Shown: piece after piece, positions 42,223 through 51,100 of the stretch | Layout of the letters: the number at the start of each line of letters is the position of its first letter | Position numbering within the stretch: the first letter of the stretch is position 1 | Assembly: GCA_965222525.1 (NCBI GenBank) | Contig: OZ244955.1 | Coordinates: 1,054,001-1,118,000 of the forward strand | Length of the DNA: 64,000 nucleotides | Origin: CBDCUF01 sp965222525 | GTDB taxonomy: Bacteria; Pseudomonadota; Alphaproteobacteria; Rickettsiales; UBA8987 | Direction: 5' to 3' | Program-made: the position numbers and the translations under genes | The notes under the pieces: model-generated | What the model was told of the DNA's origin: nothing | Seen by the model: only the letters and a program-made list of their open reading frames with translations | The model's database searches: none

Positions 42223-42944
42223 CCAAAATCTACATGGACGGAGCCAACATCGAGCAAATGAAGGAATATGATAAAAACCCGATGATTCAGGGGTTTACTA
42301 CCAATCCGACACTAATGCGCAAGGCCGGTATAGATGATTACAAGGCATTCGCACAGGATGTTATCAAGGCAATTCCGGATAAACCGGTATCGTTTGAAGT
42401 ATTCTCCGATGAATTTGATGAAATGGAAGAGGAAGCAAGGATTATCGCCGGCTGGGGTGGTGATACATATATCAAAATCCCGATAATGAATACCAGGGGG
42501 GAGTCGAGTGTCCCGCTTATTAACAAGCTTTCCGCCGAGGGGCTGTCACTCAATGTTACCGCTATTATGACCAGGGAGCAGGTAGAGAATGTGGCGAAAG
42601 CAGTTGATAAAAATGCCCGTACCATAGTATCGGTATTTGCCGGCAGGGTTGCAGATACCGGAGTCGATCCCATTCCGCTGATGAAACAGTCAGTGGAAAT
42701 GCTGTCCGGCAATCCCAATGCCGAGCTGTTATGGGCCAGTCCCCGTGAGTTGCTGAATGTTATACAGGCAAGGGAATGTGGCTGTCATATCATAACCGCA
42801 ACGGTTGATATCCTGAAAAAACTTTCACTAATAAACAAGAATCTCTATCAGTTCTCGCTTGAAACGGTAAAAATGTTCTATAATGATGCGCAGGCTGCCG
42901 GATATAATATCAGGGAGGACAAGCCGGCAGTAGTCGCAGCATAA
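42219..42944 (+). CDS. transaldolase-family aldolase
   Basis: 241 residues, the compact TalC/FSA-like form. Asp7 (YMDGAN), FTTNPTLMRKAG near 26-37, Schiff-base Lys86 in YIKIPIM, and NVTAIMTREQ match class I transaldolase. The likely role is to make or split sedoheptulose 7-phosphate, the precursor for the isomerase encoded two genes upstream; fructose 6-phosphate aldolase activity is the alternative. The stop codon touches element C copy 2. Confidence 0.87.
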   Translation: MTKIYMDGANIEQMKEYDKNPMIQGFTTNPTLMRKAGIDDYKAFAQDVIKAIPDKPVSFEVFSDEFDEMEEEARIIAGWGGDTYIKIPIMNTRGESSVPLINKLSAEGLSLNVTAIMTREQVENVAKAVDKNARTIVSVFAGRVADTGVDPIPLMKQSVEMLSGNPNAELLWASPRELLNVIQARECGCHIITATVDILKKLSLINKNLYQFSLETVKMFYNDAQAAGYNIREDKPAVVAA

Positions 42945-43089
42945 GAGGGGTTCTTAAAATTCGCTAGCATGGCCTGCAAATGGCCGTTTTCTGCGCTTCC
43001 GGTGCGCATGTACCCTTAAGTACACTTATGCTACGGTTCTCGAAAACAGCCATTTTCGCCACATGCTAGCGAATTTTAAGAACCCCTCT
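42944..43089. repeat. palindromic element C, copy 2
   Basis: AGAGGGGTTCTTAAAATTCG at the left and CGAATTTTAAGAACCCCTCT at the right are perfect inverses. The inner arms and GTACCCTTAAGTAC centre match copy 1. It follows the transaldolase stop and ends 16 bases before the GT2 gene. Confidence 0.88.
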
Positions 43090-43105
43090 GAGGTATTGTT
43101 GGTAA

Positions 43106-44038
43106 ATGATTCAACCAGCTCCGAAAATTTCCATAGTTACGGTATGTTTCAATGCGGCGGATACTCTCGAGGAGGCTATTCTATCCGTACTGGCGCAGGA
43201 CTACCCCGATATGGAATATATCATTATCGACGGTGCTTCTACCGACGGCACGCAGGATATAATCCGCAAATATGAAAACACCCTGTCATACTGGGTTAGC
43301 GAACCGGATGACGGACCGGTTACCGCCTATTACAAGGCGCTTGAGCATGTGACCGGTGATCTGGTTAATTTCCTTAATGCCGATGATATTTATGCGCCGG
43401 GCATATTACATGAAGTCGCTGAGGCATATCGGCAGGATGCCGGATATGAGGTGATTTCCTGCGGGGTGTCGGTGCAGCGGCTTGCTGACAAAAAGGAGAT
43501 TATGCGCTCCTGCTCGGCGAAAAATATCGAATTTACCCTGGAAAATATGTTGTTCAAACATGCGTTGTTTGACGCACATTTTTTTGCACCTGACTTGTTC
43601 CGACGTTTTAATAAAATAAAGAAACATGCGCGGGACGGGAGTCATTTTTATTCATGTGATCGTGATTTTCAGGTTAGGTTGGCTCTGGCAGGAATGCGCA
43701 ATTATGTTATTGAAAAACCGTTATATATTTACCGCTCGCATGAAGGCTCAAGCACCTTGAGCCGCAGCAATATTATCAAGATCCGCTATGAGCAGATGGA
43801 AATCGCCGATGATTTGCTGGCAAATATTGAATTGTCAGAGAAGCAACGGAAAGTTGTTAAGCGCTATTACCGCCGTCATATTGCATTATTATTTGTCCTG
43901 TGTGTAATAGGTCTGCGGGTAAAGGAAGCTGCCCGTGCCTTCACCAAAGGCTTGCGCATGCGCAAATTACTGTGGTTCTACGACCTCATAACCGAACCCC
44001 TCGCCGAACTAAAATACCGCCTGTCGGTTAGAGGCTGA
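43106..44038 (+). CDS. family 2 glycosyltransferase
   Basis: 310 residues, GT-A fold. ISIVTVCFNAADTLEEAILSVLAQDYPDMEYIIIDGASTDGT is the classical opening (key FNA, QDYP, IIDGASTDGT); VNFLNADDIYAPG has the metal-binding Asp pair. The C-terminal third is hydrophobic and basic (LLFVLCVIGLRVKEAARAF), suggesting membrane association. Last plus-strand gene of the island, converging on the PelF-like gene. Confidence 0.9.
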   Translation: MIQPAPKISIVTVCFNAADTLEEAILSVLAQDYPDMEYIIIDGASTDGTQDIIRKYENTLSYWVSEPDDGPVTAYYKALEHVTGDLVNFLNADDIYAPGILHEVAEAYRQDAGYEVISCGVSVQRLADKKEIMRSCSAKNIEFTLENMLFKHALFDAHFFAPDLFRRFNKIKKHARDGSHFYSCDRDFQVRLALAGMRNYVIEKPLYIYRSHEGSSTLSRSNIIKIRYEQMEIADDLLANIELSEKQRKVVKRYYRRHIALLFVLCVIGLRVKEAARAFTKGLRMRKLLWFYDLITEPLAELKYRLSVRG

Positions 44039-44097
44039 CGAATTTGTCGAGATAATAAAGCAAACTTACCTTAGTCAATTGTTCATAAAATCCAAAG

Positions 44098-45696
44098 TTA
44101 TAACTTGGTTGCCCACTCAACATGCCTGCCCAGTTTTATCAGAAGTTCATACATATTCCTGTAAGTATTATGCAAGTCTTTTTTGTTGTAGTATTTCTCT
44201 ACCCGCTTTTTTATAGCATTACTACATTGCTTGTAATGTTCCCTGTTTAGCAATAATTTGCCGACTTCCGCCGCTATATCCTGCGGGTTGGACAGACGCC
44301 CTATCCCGCCCGCCACTCCAAGTTCAGGATATTCATGGTGATGCCCGTATATCATCTCGCGACAGGAGCCTACATCGGTGGCCACCGACGGTATCCCGAT
44401 TGCACCCGCTTCCAGAATTACCAATGGCTGCGCCTCGCTGATACTGGTCAGCACCAGCACATCAATCTTCCCCAGATATTCATCTATTTTAACCTTGCCG
44501 GTAAACTTTACCACATCCTGCAGATTATAATGCTCAACCATCTCCACACATTCACTGTGATAATCCTCATCCTCATCGGTCGGGCCAAGGATAAGCGCCT
44601 GTAAATCCGGCACTTTCTCCTGCAATATCTGCGCTACCCTTATGTAAGTCTTGATATCCTTTATCGGCACTACCCGCCCTATCAGCGCTATGGTAGGCGG
44701 GTGATCGTTGCTGCGCTCAATGGAGGAGTAACGCTCATAGTCAATACCGTTGGGAATTACCCATAGTTTCTCCGGGTCAGCACCGTCACTTATCTGCAAA
44801 TCCTTGTTTCCTTCATAAAGTGTTATTATGTAATCGCAAACTTCGTAGCACAGCCTTGAATAGCCGGTAAATGTATCCACCCAGAAATCCCGCAGGTTAC
44901 GTTCGGTCAGGCTTTTGACAACATTGAAATTAAGCGCATTACCGTCATCCAGCCAGTCGGCAGATGCAATCTCAATCCGCCGCTCATTGGTATAAATCCC
45001 GTGCTCGGTAATCATACAGGGCTTGCCGGTTTCTATATGGGCACGGGCAAGAAACAGTCCGGCATAGCCGGTGCATAGGGCATGATAGACACTGGCTTTA
45101 GGCATTGGCGCAAGAAGAATGGAGAAAAGTCCGCCAAACAAAGCCCGCCATGACCAGAAATAATCAAGGAAACTGCTGTCGCCCATAGTCGAATTATACA
45201 TCCGAAGCAGCATCCGCCACGCCTCCTTTGAATCCATCAATATATGGCTGCCAAGCGGGTATTGGTAGGAATGCAGTATGCCCAGTAGCTTCTCAAGATG
45301 TTTTATATTTGCCCTGGTTTGTATGTTAAGCAGAGGCATCTCGAGTCTCTTGAACAAATCCGCCTTCTGTTTAGCAGGCATATGTTCTATCCCATCGGGC
45401 ATTTGCTGAAGGTAAACTTCCGTTATATTCCGTATATTGCCGGGGATTTTATAGCGGGGAGTAGTGTCGGAACCCGGAGATAATATTGCTACAATATCAA
45501 AGGTAAGATGGCTCTGTGCTTCAATCAGCTCATGTATCCAGGTCGACACCCCGCCCACCACATAAGGATATGTCCCCTCCAGAAACAGACATATATCTGC
45601 TTGTGTTTCCGCTGAGGGTGATATTGTGGGGGAAGGATTTATATTGGCCTGCATGTGGTAATGTACTGAGCGTTCGACTATAGACACATAGCACAT
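44098..45696 (-). CDS. pelF: PelF-like glycosyltransferase (GT4)
   Basis: Cytoplasmic transferase of the Pel exopolysaccharide system in other bacteria. 532 residues; a start at 45654 would remove 14. DICLFLEGTYPYVVGGVSTWIHELI-type opening (key LEGTYPYVVGGVSTW, about 35-55) and ITEHGIYTNERRIEI are diagnostic of PelF; the catalytic GT4 block is VLTSISEAQPLVILEAGAIGIPSVAT with the E-x7-E pair, and VGRVVPIKDIKTYI-like nucleotide region. The other pel genes are absent except pelG at 51947. No clear ribosome-binding site. Confidence 0.88.
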   Translation of the reverse strand: MCYVSIVERSVHYHMQANINPSPTISPSAETQADICLFLEGTYPYVVGGVSTWIHELIEAQSHLTFDIVAILSPGSDTTPRYKIPGNIRNITEVYLQQMPDGIEHMPAKQKADLFKRLEMPLLNIQTRANIKHLEKLLGILHSYQYPLGSHILMDSKEAWRMLLRMYNSTMGDSSFLDYFWSWRALFGGLFSILLAPMPKASVYHALCTGYAGLFLARAHIETGKPCMITEHGIYTNERRIEIASADWLDDGNALNFNVVKSLTERNLRDFWVDTFTGYSRLCYEVCDYIITLYEGNKDLQISDGADPEKLWVIPNGIDYERYSSIERSNDHPPTIALIGRVVPIKDIKTYIRVAQILQEKVPDLQALILGPTDEDEDYHSECVEMVEHYNLQDVVKFTGKVKIDEYLGKIDVLVLTSISEAQPLVILEAGAIGIPSVATDVGSCREMIYGHHHEYPELGVAGGIGRLSNPQDIAAEVGKLLLNREHYKQCSNAIKKRVEKYYNKKDLHNTYRNMYELLIKLGRHVEWATKL

Positions 45697-45768
45697 TATA
45701 AATTATTTGGAATATCTGTTTGATGAATACTTGATTTTTACAGGAAAAGATGGGAGTTATTGGGAGGG

Positions 45769-45918
45769 TGTCATCCTGAACTCGTTTCAGGATCCATCCA
45801 TCATAGTAACAGTTGTTTGCAATCTTACAACAAGGCTTATCAAAATACATAGTTTGGCTACCAGCCGGAAATATCCGGTCATCGGATAAATGGATCCCGA
45901 AACGAGTTCAGGATGACA
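45769..45918. repeat. palindromic element A, copy 6
   Basis: From TGTCATCCTGAACTCG to CGAGTTCAGGATGACA with the core AAGGCTTATCAAAATACATA. It lies between the PelF-like gene and the dehydrogenase gene, in their shared upstream region. Confidence 0.88.
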
Positions 45919-45952
45919 GGTTTTTTAACCGCTAACTATATAAAAACGTCTT

Positions 45953-46738
45953 ATGACAGTAAAAAACAAAACAGCGGTTGTGACCGGCTCGACCAGCGGG
46001 ATAGGCTTGGGAGTTGCAACCGAGCTGGCTAAACAGGGTTGCAATATAATGCTGAACGGTTTTGGTGATGCGGGTGAGATAGAGGAAATCCGCAGTGGAC
46101 TTGAGAAAGATTATAATATTACCGCCCGTTATTGCGGTGCTGATTTGAGCAAACCGGATGAAGCTACCGGCCTTGTTAAAGAGGCTGAGGATAAGTTCGG
46201 ACATGTGGATATACTGGTGAATAACGCAGGGATCCAGCATGTCGCACCAATAGAGGAATTTACCGGCGAGAAATGGGAGAAAATCATCGCCATCAACCTC
46301 TCCGCCGCCTTTTATACCACTGCCGCTGCAATTCCCGGGATGAAGCAGCGTGACTGGGGGCGGGTAATCAATATTGCCTCGGCGCACGGGCTGGTAGCCA
46401 GTGCCGGCAAGACAGGATATGTTGCATCCAAGCATGGTATTATCGGGATGACCAAGGTGGTGGCGCTGGAGAATGCTACTACCGGCATTACCTGCAATGC
46501 AATCTGCCCGGGATGGGTGCTGACCCCGCTTGTGCAGAAGCAGATAGATGCAATTGCCGGGAAGAAAGGTCTTTCAATCAAGGAAGCGGAAATTGAATTA
46601 CTTTCGGAGAAACAGCCATCGCTGCGTTTTACCCTGCCGGAGGAGGTTGGTGCAATGGTGGTGTATCTGTGCAGTGACCCCGCCCGCAACATTACCGGCA
46701 CGACACTTTCGATAGATGGCGGCTGGATCGCGAGATAG
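45953..46738 (+). CDS. bdhA: 3-hydroxybutyrate dehydrogenase
   Basis: Oxidises D-3-hydroxybutyrate to acetoacetate with NAD, in use of stored polyhydroxybutyrate or ketone bodies. 261 residues, classical SDR. TGSTSGIGLGVATEL near 11-25, NNAGIQHVAPIEEF, SAHGLVASAGKTGYVASKHG with Ser and Tyr-x-x-x-Lys, and PGWVLTPLVQKQI are characteristic of this subgroup. An A element lies just upstream, and the symporter follows after 56 bases. Confidence 0.92.
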   Translation: MTVKNKTAVVTGSTSGIGLGVATELAKQGCNIMLNGFGDAGEIEEIRSGLEKDYNITARYCGADLSKPDEATGLVKEAEDKFGHVDILVNNAGIQHVAPIEEFTGEKWEKIIAINLSAAFYTTAAAIPGMKQRDWGRVINIASAHGLVASAGKTGYVASKHGIIGMTKVVALENATTGITCNAICPGWVLTPLVQKQIDAIAGKKGLSIKEAEIELLSEKQPSLRFTLPEEVGAMVVYLCSDPARNITGTTLSIDGGWIAR

Positions 46739-46794
46739 AATTAGCAACCAAAAAACCACTAGACTCAAGACTCTAACCACAAACCACTAAAAAT

Positions 46795-48000
46795 ATGCAT
46801 CTATGGCAGAAAATACTTATCGGGATGGGGCTCGGGGTGATAGCCGGAATGGCGATGGGCGAGCATTCCGAATATCTCAAGCCGTTCGGTGATTTGTTCA
46901 TCCGCCTGATCAAGATGCTGGTGGTACCGCTGGTGTTTTTCTCGCTGATAGCGGGGATTACTGCGATGAAAGACCCTGCCATGATGGGGCGTATCGGGAT
47001 TAAAACCACCATCGCCTATATGACCACCACCATATTTGCCATTTCTATAGGATTTACTGTAGCACTTATTATCAGGCCAGGTGAGGGGGTGGTGATTCCA
47101 ATGTCGGGTGAGAAATACACCCCGCCGGGTGAACCTCAAACCATAACCCAAATGCTGCTCAATATCGTGCCCACCAATCCTGTCGCCGCTTTTACCGAAG
47201 GCAATATGCTGCAGATTATATTCTTTGCAATTATGTGCGGTGTGTCGCTTACCCTGCTCGGCAAGAAATCCGATAATGTTACCCGGCTCAACAATACCCT
47301 GGCCGAGATGATGTATAAAATGACCAATATCGTTATGTCATATGCGCCGATCGGGGTGTTTGCGCTAATTGCATGGGTGGCGGGAACATATGGTGTCGAC
47401 ACTCTCATTGATCTGCTCAAACTGGCTATAGCTATGGTTATAGGAGTGGTTATCCATGCGGTGCTGGTTTATGGCGGGGTGATGTATTTTGCGCTACGGC
47501 TTAATCCCTTGCGTTTTATCAAGCATATAGCCAATCCGCTGGCAGTGGCATTTTCTACCGCAAGCAGCTCGGCCACCCTGCCGGTTACATTAAAGGCGGC
47601 AACCGAAAAAGTCGGGGTTTCGAGGGAGACTGCCAGTTTTGTATTGCCGCTCGGGGCTACGATAAATATGGACGGTTCGGCCTTGTATCAGGGGATGGTA
47701 GCGATTTTCGTCGCACAGGCGGCGGGTGTTGATTTAACTACCGGAAATTATATCACCATAATGCTGATAGCCACGCTCGGTTCTATCGGGACGGCGGGAA
47801 TCCCAAGTGCCAGTTTCGTCATGATATCGGTGATATTGTCTACCCTGGGGCTGCCGCTTGAAGCCATCCCGCTGATTCTTGCAATCGACCGCCTGCTTGA
47901 TATGATACGCACGGCGGTAAATGTCACCGGCGATGCTTTTGTCTCGGTACTGGTGGACAAAACCGAAGGCCGGTTTGATGAGGGTAAATTTCATTTGTAA
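46795..48000 (+). CDS. dicarboxylate/amino acid:cation symporter (GltP/DctA family)
   Basis: Inner-membrane uptake of C4-dicarboxylates or glutamate/aspartate with H+ or Na+. 401 residues, eight membrane helices plus two re-entrant loops. LIKMLVVPLVFFSLIAGI, the serine-rich hairpin FSTASSSATLPVT, NMDGSALYQG (cation and substrate site of helix 7) and GIPSASFVM followed by DRLLDMIRTAVNVTGDA (helix 8 substrate residues) are all intact. Substrate not determinable. May serve carbon uptake together with the neighbouring dehydrogenase. Confidence 0.93.
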   Translation: MHLWQKILIGMGLGVIAGMAMGEHSEYLKPFGDLFIRLIKMLVVPLVFFSLIAGITAMKDPAMMGRIGIKTTIAYMTTTIFAISIGFTVALIIRPGEGVVIPMSGEKYTPPGEPQTITQMLLNIVPTNPVAAFTEGNMLQIIFFAIMCGVSLTLLGKKSDNVTRLNNTLAEMMYKMTNIVMSYAPIGVFALIAWVAGTYGVDTLIDLLKLAIAMVIGVVIHAVLVYGGVMYFALRLNPLRFIKHIANPLAVAFSTASSSATLPVTLKAATEKVGVSRETASFVLPLGATINMDGSALYQGMVAIFVAQAAGVDLTTGNYITIMLIATLGSIGTAGIPSASFVMISVILSTLGLPLEAIPLILAIDRLLDMIRTAVNVTGDAFVSVLVDKTEGRFDEGKFHL

Positions 48001-48030
48001 GCATTTATGTCTTAAATCTAGAGAAATAAA

Positions 48031-48777
48031 ATGAGCGATAAACAGCCTACAGCTTCGATTGTAATTATCGGCAATGAAATCCTCTCCGGCAGGACGCAGG
48101 ACACCAATGTTCAGTATATAACTATCGAGTTGGGGGGGCTGGGAATAAGGCTTGTAGAAGTGCGTGTTGTTCCTGATGTGGAACAGGATATAGTTTTTGC
48201 GGTTAATGAGTTGCGAAAAAAACATGATTATGTTTTTACAACCGGCGGGATTGGGCCAACCCATGATGATATTACCAGTGAGTCCGTAGCAAAGGCTTTC
48301 AATGTAGCTCTGGTACAGGATACGGAGATTGTGCGCCGGCTGAATGAATATTATGGCGCACAGGGCAAGGTTGCGAATGAGATGCAATTGCGGATGGCCA
48401 ACGTGCCGGAAGGGGCGGTGCTGATTGATAACCCGGTGACTTCCGCTCCCGGCTATCATATTGAGAATGTGTATGTTCTGGCCGGATTTCCGGAAATTAT
48501 GCGCGGCATGTTCGAGGCATTGAAACCGACTTTACATGGCGGGACGCCCACCCTGTCACGCTCGGTAAATTTCAAGGTGTCAGAAGGCGAGGTTGCCCGG
48601 GATTTGCGGATATTACAGGAAGAATATAGCGATGTTGATATCGGCAGCTACCCGCATATCAAGCAGGAGGGCGGGTTCGGCGTTAATGTGGTTATACGCG
48701 GGGATGATACCAACCGGCTTGACGAACTGGAAAAAAGACTTGTTGCACTAGCGGAAAAGTTGACTGAGTATAGTTAA
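48031..48777 (+). CDS. CinA N-terminal / MoaB-like molybdopterin-binding domain protein
   Basis: 248 residues. IIGNEILSGRTQDTN near 12-26 and FTTGGIGPTHDDITSESVA near 70-88 are the MoCF-biosynthesis fold signatures. It has only the N-terminal domain of CinA; the C-terminal nicotinamide-nucleotide deamidase domain is absent, as in many alphaproteobacterial paralogues. CinA proteins with the COG1058 domain hydrolyse ADP-ribose, so a nucleotide-repair role is possible. The last four bases overlap gatA on the other strand. Confidence 0.88.
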   Translation: MSDKQPTASIVIIGNEILSGRTQDTNVQYITIELGGLGIRLVEVRVVPDVEQDIVFAVNELRKKHDYVFTTGGIGPTHDDITSESVAKAFNVALVQDTEIVRRLNEYYGAQGKVANEMQLRMANVPEGAVLIDNPVTSAPGYHIENVYVLAGFPEIMRGMFEALKPTLHGGTPTLSRSVNFKVSEGEVARDLRILQEEYSDVDIGSYPHIKQEGGFGVNVVIRGDDTNRLDELEKRLVALAEKLTEYS

Positions 48778-50243
48778 AAAGGGGTTTGGTTAAACTCCAC
48801 CGCTTCCTCCAAGGCTGCACCGACATCAAAAACCACCTGCTCATCGAATACAGGGCCGATTATCTGTAAGCCCAGAGGCAGTCCGTCAGAATCCAGCCCG
48901 GCCGGAACCGACATGGCGGGAAGCCCTGCCAGACTCGCCGGAACTGCCAGTAAATCATTGATAAACATCGAGACCGGGTCATCCATGCGCTCACCAATCG
49001 GGAATGGAGCCAGCGGCGTTGTCGGGGTCAGAATTGCATCCACTTTTTCAAAAGCCGCTGTAAAATCGCGTGCGATAAGCGTACGAATCCGCTGTGCCTT
49101 CTTGTAATACGCGTCATAATAGCCGTGGGAAAGCACATATGTGCCGATAATCATCCGCCGCTTTACCTCATCACCAAAACCCTCTGCGCGGGTCAGTTCA
49201 TACATTTCATCCAGCGAACCAACCGCTGCTTCCGTACGGTGACCGTAACGTACACCATCATAGCGTGCCAGGTTGGAGGAGGCCTCGGCCGGTGTCAGGA
49301 TATAATATGCCGGCAGGGCATATTTGGTGTGGAGGAGGCTTATATCAACAATTTCGGCTCCGGAAGATTTAAGCAAATCTATACCTTTGTCCCATAGTGA
49401 CTTAATATCCTCAGAAACCTCATCCATCCTGTATTCTTTCGGTATACCTATACGCTTCCCCTTCACGTTTGCATTTATACTAACAGACCATTCCGGCACC
49501 GGTTTGTTAGCCGAAGTCGAGTCCTTTTCATCGAAGCCGGCCATGGATTCAAGCATAATCGCCGCATCACGCACAGAGCGGGTCATTGGGCCGGCCTGGT
49601 CGAGCGAGCTGGCATAGGCAATCATACCCCAGCGTGAACAGCGGCCATATGTTGGTTTTATACCAACTGTGCCGGTAAAGGAACAGGGCTGGCGAATCGA
49701 GCCTCCGGTATCACTTCCGGTTGCGCCTGCACAAAGAAAGCCAGAGACCGCACTGGCTGAGCCTCCGGAAGAACCTCCGGGTGCCAGTGGCTTGTCATGT
49801 TTATTACTTTTCCAGGGGTTTATCACATTACCGAAATGGCTGGTGACATTGGCCGAACCCATTGCAAACTCATCCATGCTGGCCTTGCCCAGCATAACCG
49901 CCCCTTGTGCGAATAAATTGCCGGAAACCGTTGATTCGTAAGGAGGAATGAAATTCTCCAGCATACGGGATGCGGCGGTAGTACGCACTCCCCTGGTGCA
50001 ATATAAATCCTTGAGCGCAATTGGAATCCCTTCCATTTTTCCCGCCTCACCGGCTGCAATCCGCTTATCCGACTCCGCTGCCTGTGCCAGCGCAATCTCC
50101 GGCGTTTCGGTGATATATGCATTCAAATCACGATGTTTTTCGCAAGCGTCAATATAGCCCTGCGTCAGTTCAACCGCTGAAAAATCCTTGTTTTTCAGCC
50201 CTTCCCGTGCCTGCGATATAGTTAGTCTGTTTAATTCTGTCAT
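48774..50243 (-). CDS. gatA: aspartyl/glutamyl-tRNA amidotransferase subunit A
   Basis: Glutaminase subunit of GatCAB, which converts Glu-tRNA-Gln or Asp-tRNA-Asn to the amide form; implies indirect Gln-tRNA or Asn-tRNA synthesis. 489 residues. Amidase triad Lys78 (IALKDL), cis-Ser158 (GGSSGGSA) and nucleophile Ser182 (SDTGGSIRQP). gatC normally precedes gatA and gatB follows; neither neighbour is present here, so the operon is split. Confidence 0.97.
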   Translation of the reverse strand: MTELNRLTISQAREGLKNKDFSAVELTQGYIDACEKHRDLNAYITETPEIALAQAAESDKRIAAGEAGKMEGIPIALKDLYCTRGVRTTAASRMLENFIPPYESTVSGNLFAQGAVMLGKASMDEFAMGSANVTSHFGNVINPWKSNKHDKPLAPGGSSGGSASAVSGFLCAGATGSDTGGSIRQPCSFTGTVGIKPTYGRCSRWGMIAYASSLDQAGPMTRSVRDAAIMLESMAGFDEKDSTSANKPVPEWSVSINANVKGKRIGIPKEYRMDEVSEDIKSLWDKGIDLLKSSGAEIVDISLLHTKYALPAYYILTPAEASSNLARYDGVRYGHRTEAAVGSLDEMYELTRAEGFGDEVKRRMIIGTYVLSHGYYDAYYKKAQRIRTLIARDFTAAFEKVDAILTPTTPLAPFPIGERMDDPVSMFINDLLAVPASLAGLPAMSVPAGLDSDGLPLGLQIIGPVFDEQVVFDVGAALEEAVEFNQTPF

Positions 50244-50327
50244 TTTCCGTGGACTCCCTCAATTCTTGCCTTATACAGAAAATTCGGATAATTTCCAGCA
50301 CAAAGCTTCTTTCATAAGGAAAATCAG

Positions 50328-51098
50328 GTGAAAAACATCAACTGGACCGGCCTGCGCACCCTTTATATCAAGGAAGTCCTGCGCTTTCTGAAAGTATATA
50401 ACCAGACCCTGCTGGCGCCGATGGTGACCTCCCTGCTGTTCCTGTCGGTATTCTCGCTGGCGCTGGGCGATCGGGTAAAAACCGTGGGTACTGTGCCGTT
50501 CGAGCTGTTTATGGCTTCCGGACTGATTATGATGGCAATGGTGCAGAATGCCTTTGCCAATACCTCCTCGGTTTTGACTATGGGCAAGGTTCTGGGTACG
50601 ATTATCGATTATCTCATTCCGCCGGTTTCGCCCGGTGAGATGACTTTCGCCATGCTTGCAGGAGGGATTACCCGCGGGATTTGTTCAGGTGCGGCGGTGG
50701 CAATTGCAATTGCATTTTTTGTACCGCTTGAAATTCATAGTTTCGGCCTGCTGGTTTTCTATACGATATTTTCATGTGCAATGCTGGCACTGCTGGGGAT
50801 TATAGGCGGGATTTTCGCCGAATCATTTGACCATATGCATGCAATCACCAGCTATATTATTACTCCGCTGGCTTTTCTATCCGGAACTTTCTACTCGGTG
50901 AAGAACCTGCCGGAGTTCTGGCAGATAGTGAATCATTTTAACCCGTTTTTCTATATGATTGACGGTTTCCGCTACGCCATGACCGGCCAGGCCGATGCCA
51001 GCATTGCAATCGGTGCAACTGTACTGATAGCCAGTAATATATTGCTGTATTTTGCATGTTATAAAATGATTGCGGCAGGTTACAGATTAAAGAGCTAG
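50328..51098 (+). CDS. ABC-2 type transporter permease
   Basis: 256 residues with six membrane helices. LYIKEVLRFLKVYNQTLLAPMVTSLLFLSVFSLALG begins the family domain (key IKEVLRFLKVY), and the conserved C-terminal block PLAFLSGTFYSVKNLPEFWQ...NPFFYMIDGFRYA is typical of the YadH/NodJ-like drug or polysaccharide exporters. No ATPase gene is adjacent; it would have to come from elsewhere. GTG start with AAGGA upstream. Its stop lies two bases from the era stop. Confidence 0.9.
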   Translation: MKNINWTGLRTLYIKEVLRFLKVYNQTLLAPMVTSLLFLSVFSLALGDRVKTVGTVPFELFMASGLIMMAMVQNAFANTSSVLTMGKVLGTIIDYLIPPVSPGEMTFAMLAGGITRGICSGAAVAIAIAFFVPLEIHSFGLLVFYTIFSCAMLALLGIIGGIFAESFDHMHAITSYIITPLAFLSGTFYSVKNLPEFWQIVNHFNPFFYMIDGFRYAMTGQADASIAIGATVLIASNILLYFACYKMIAAGYRLKS

Positions 51099-51100
51099 GA

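Noticed and set aside
12954..45918. Repeated TGTCATCCTGAAC units as a CRISPR array
   Set aside because: The copies are kilobases apart, occur in inverted pairs and have no regular spacers.
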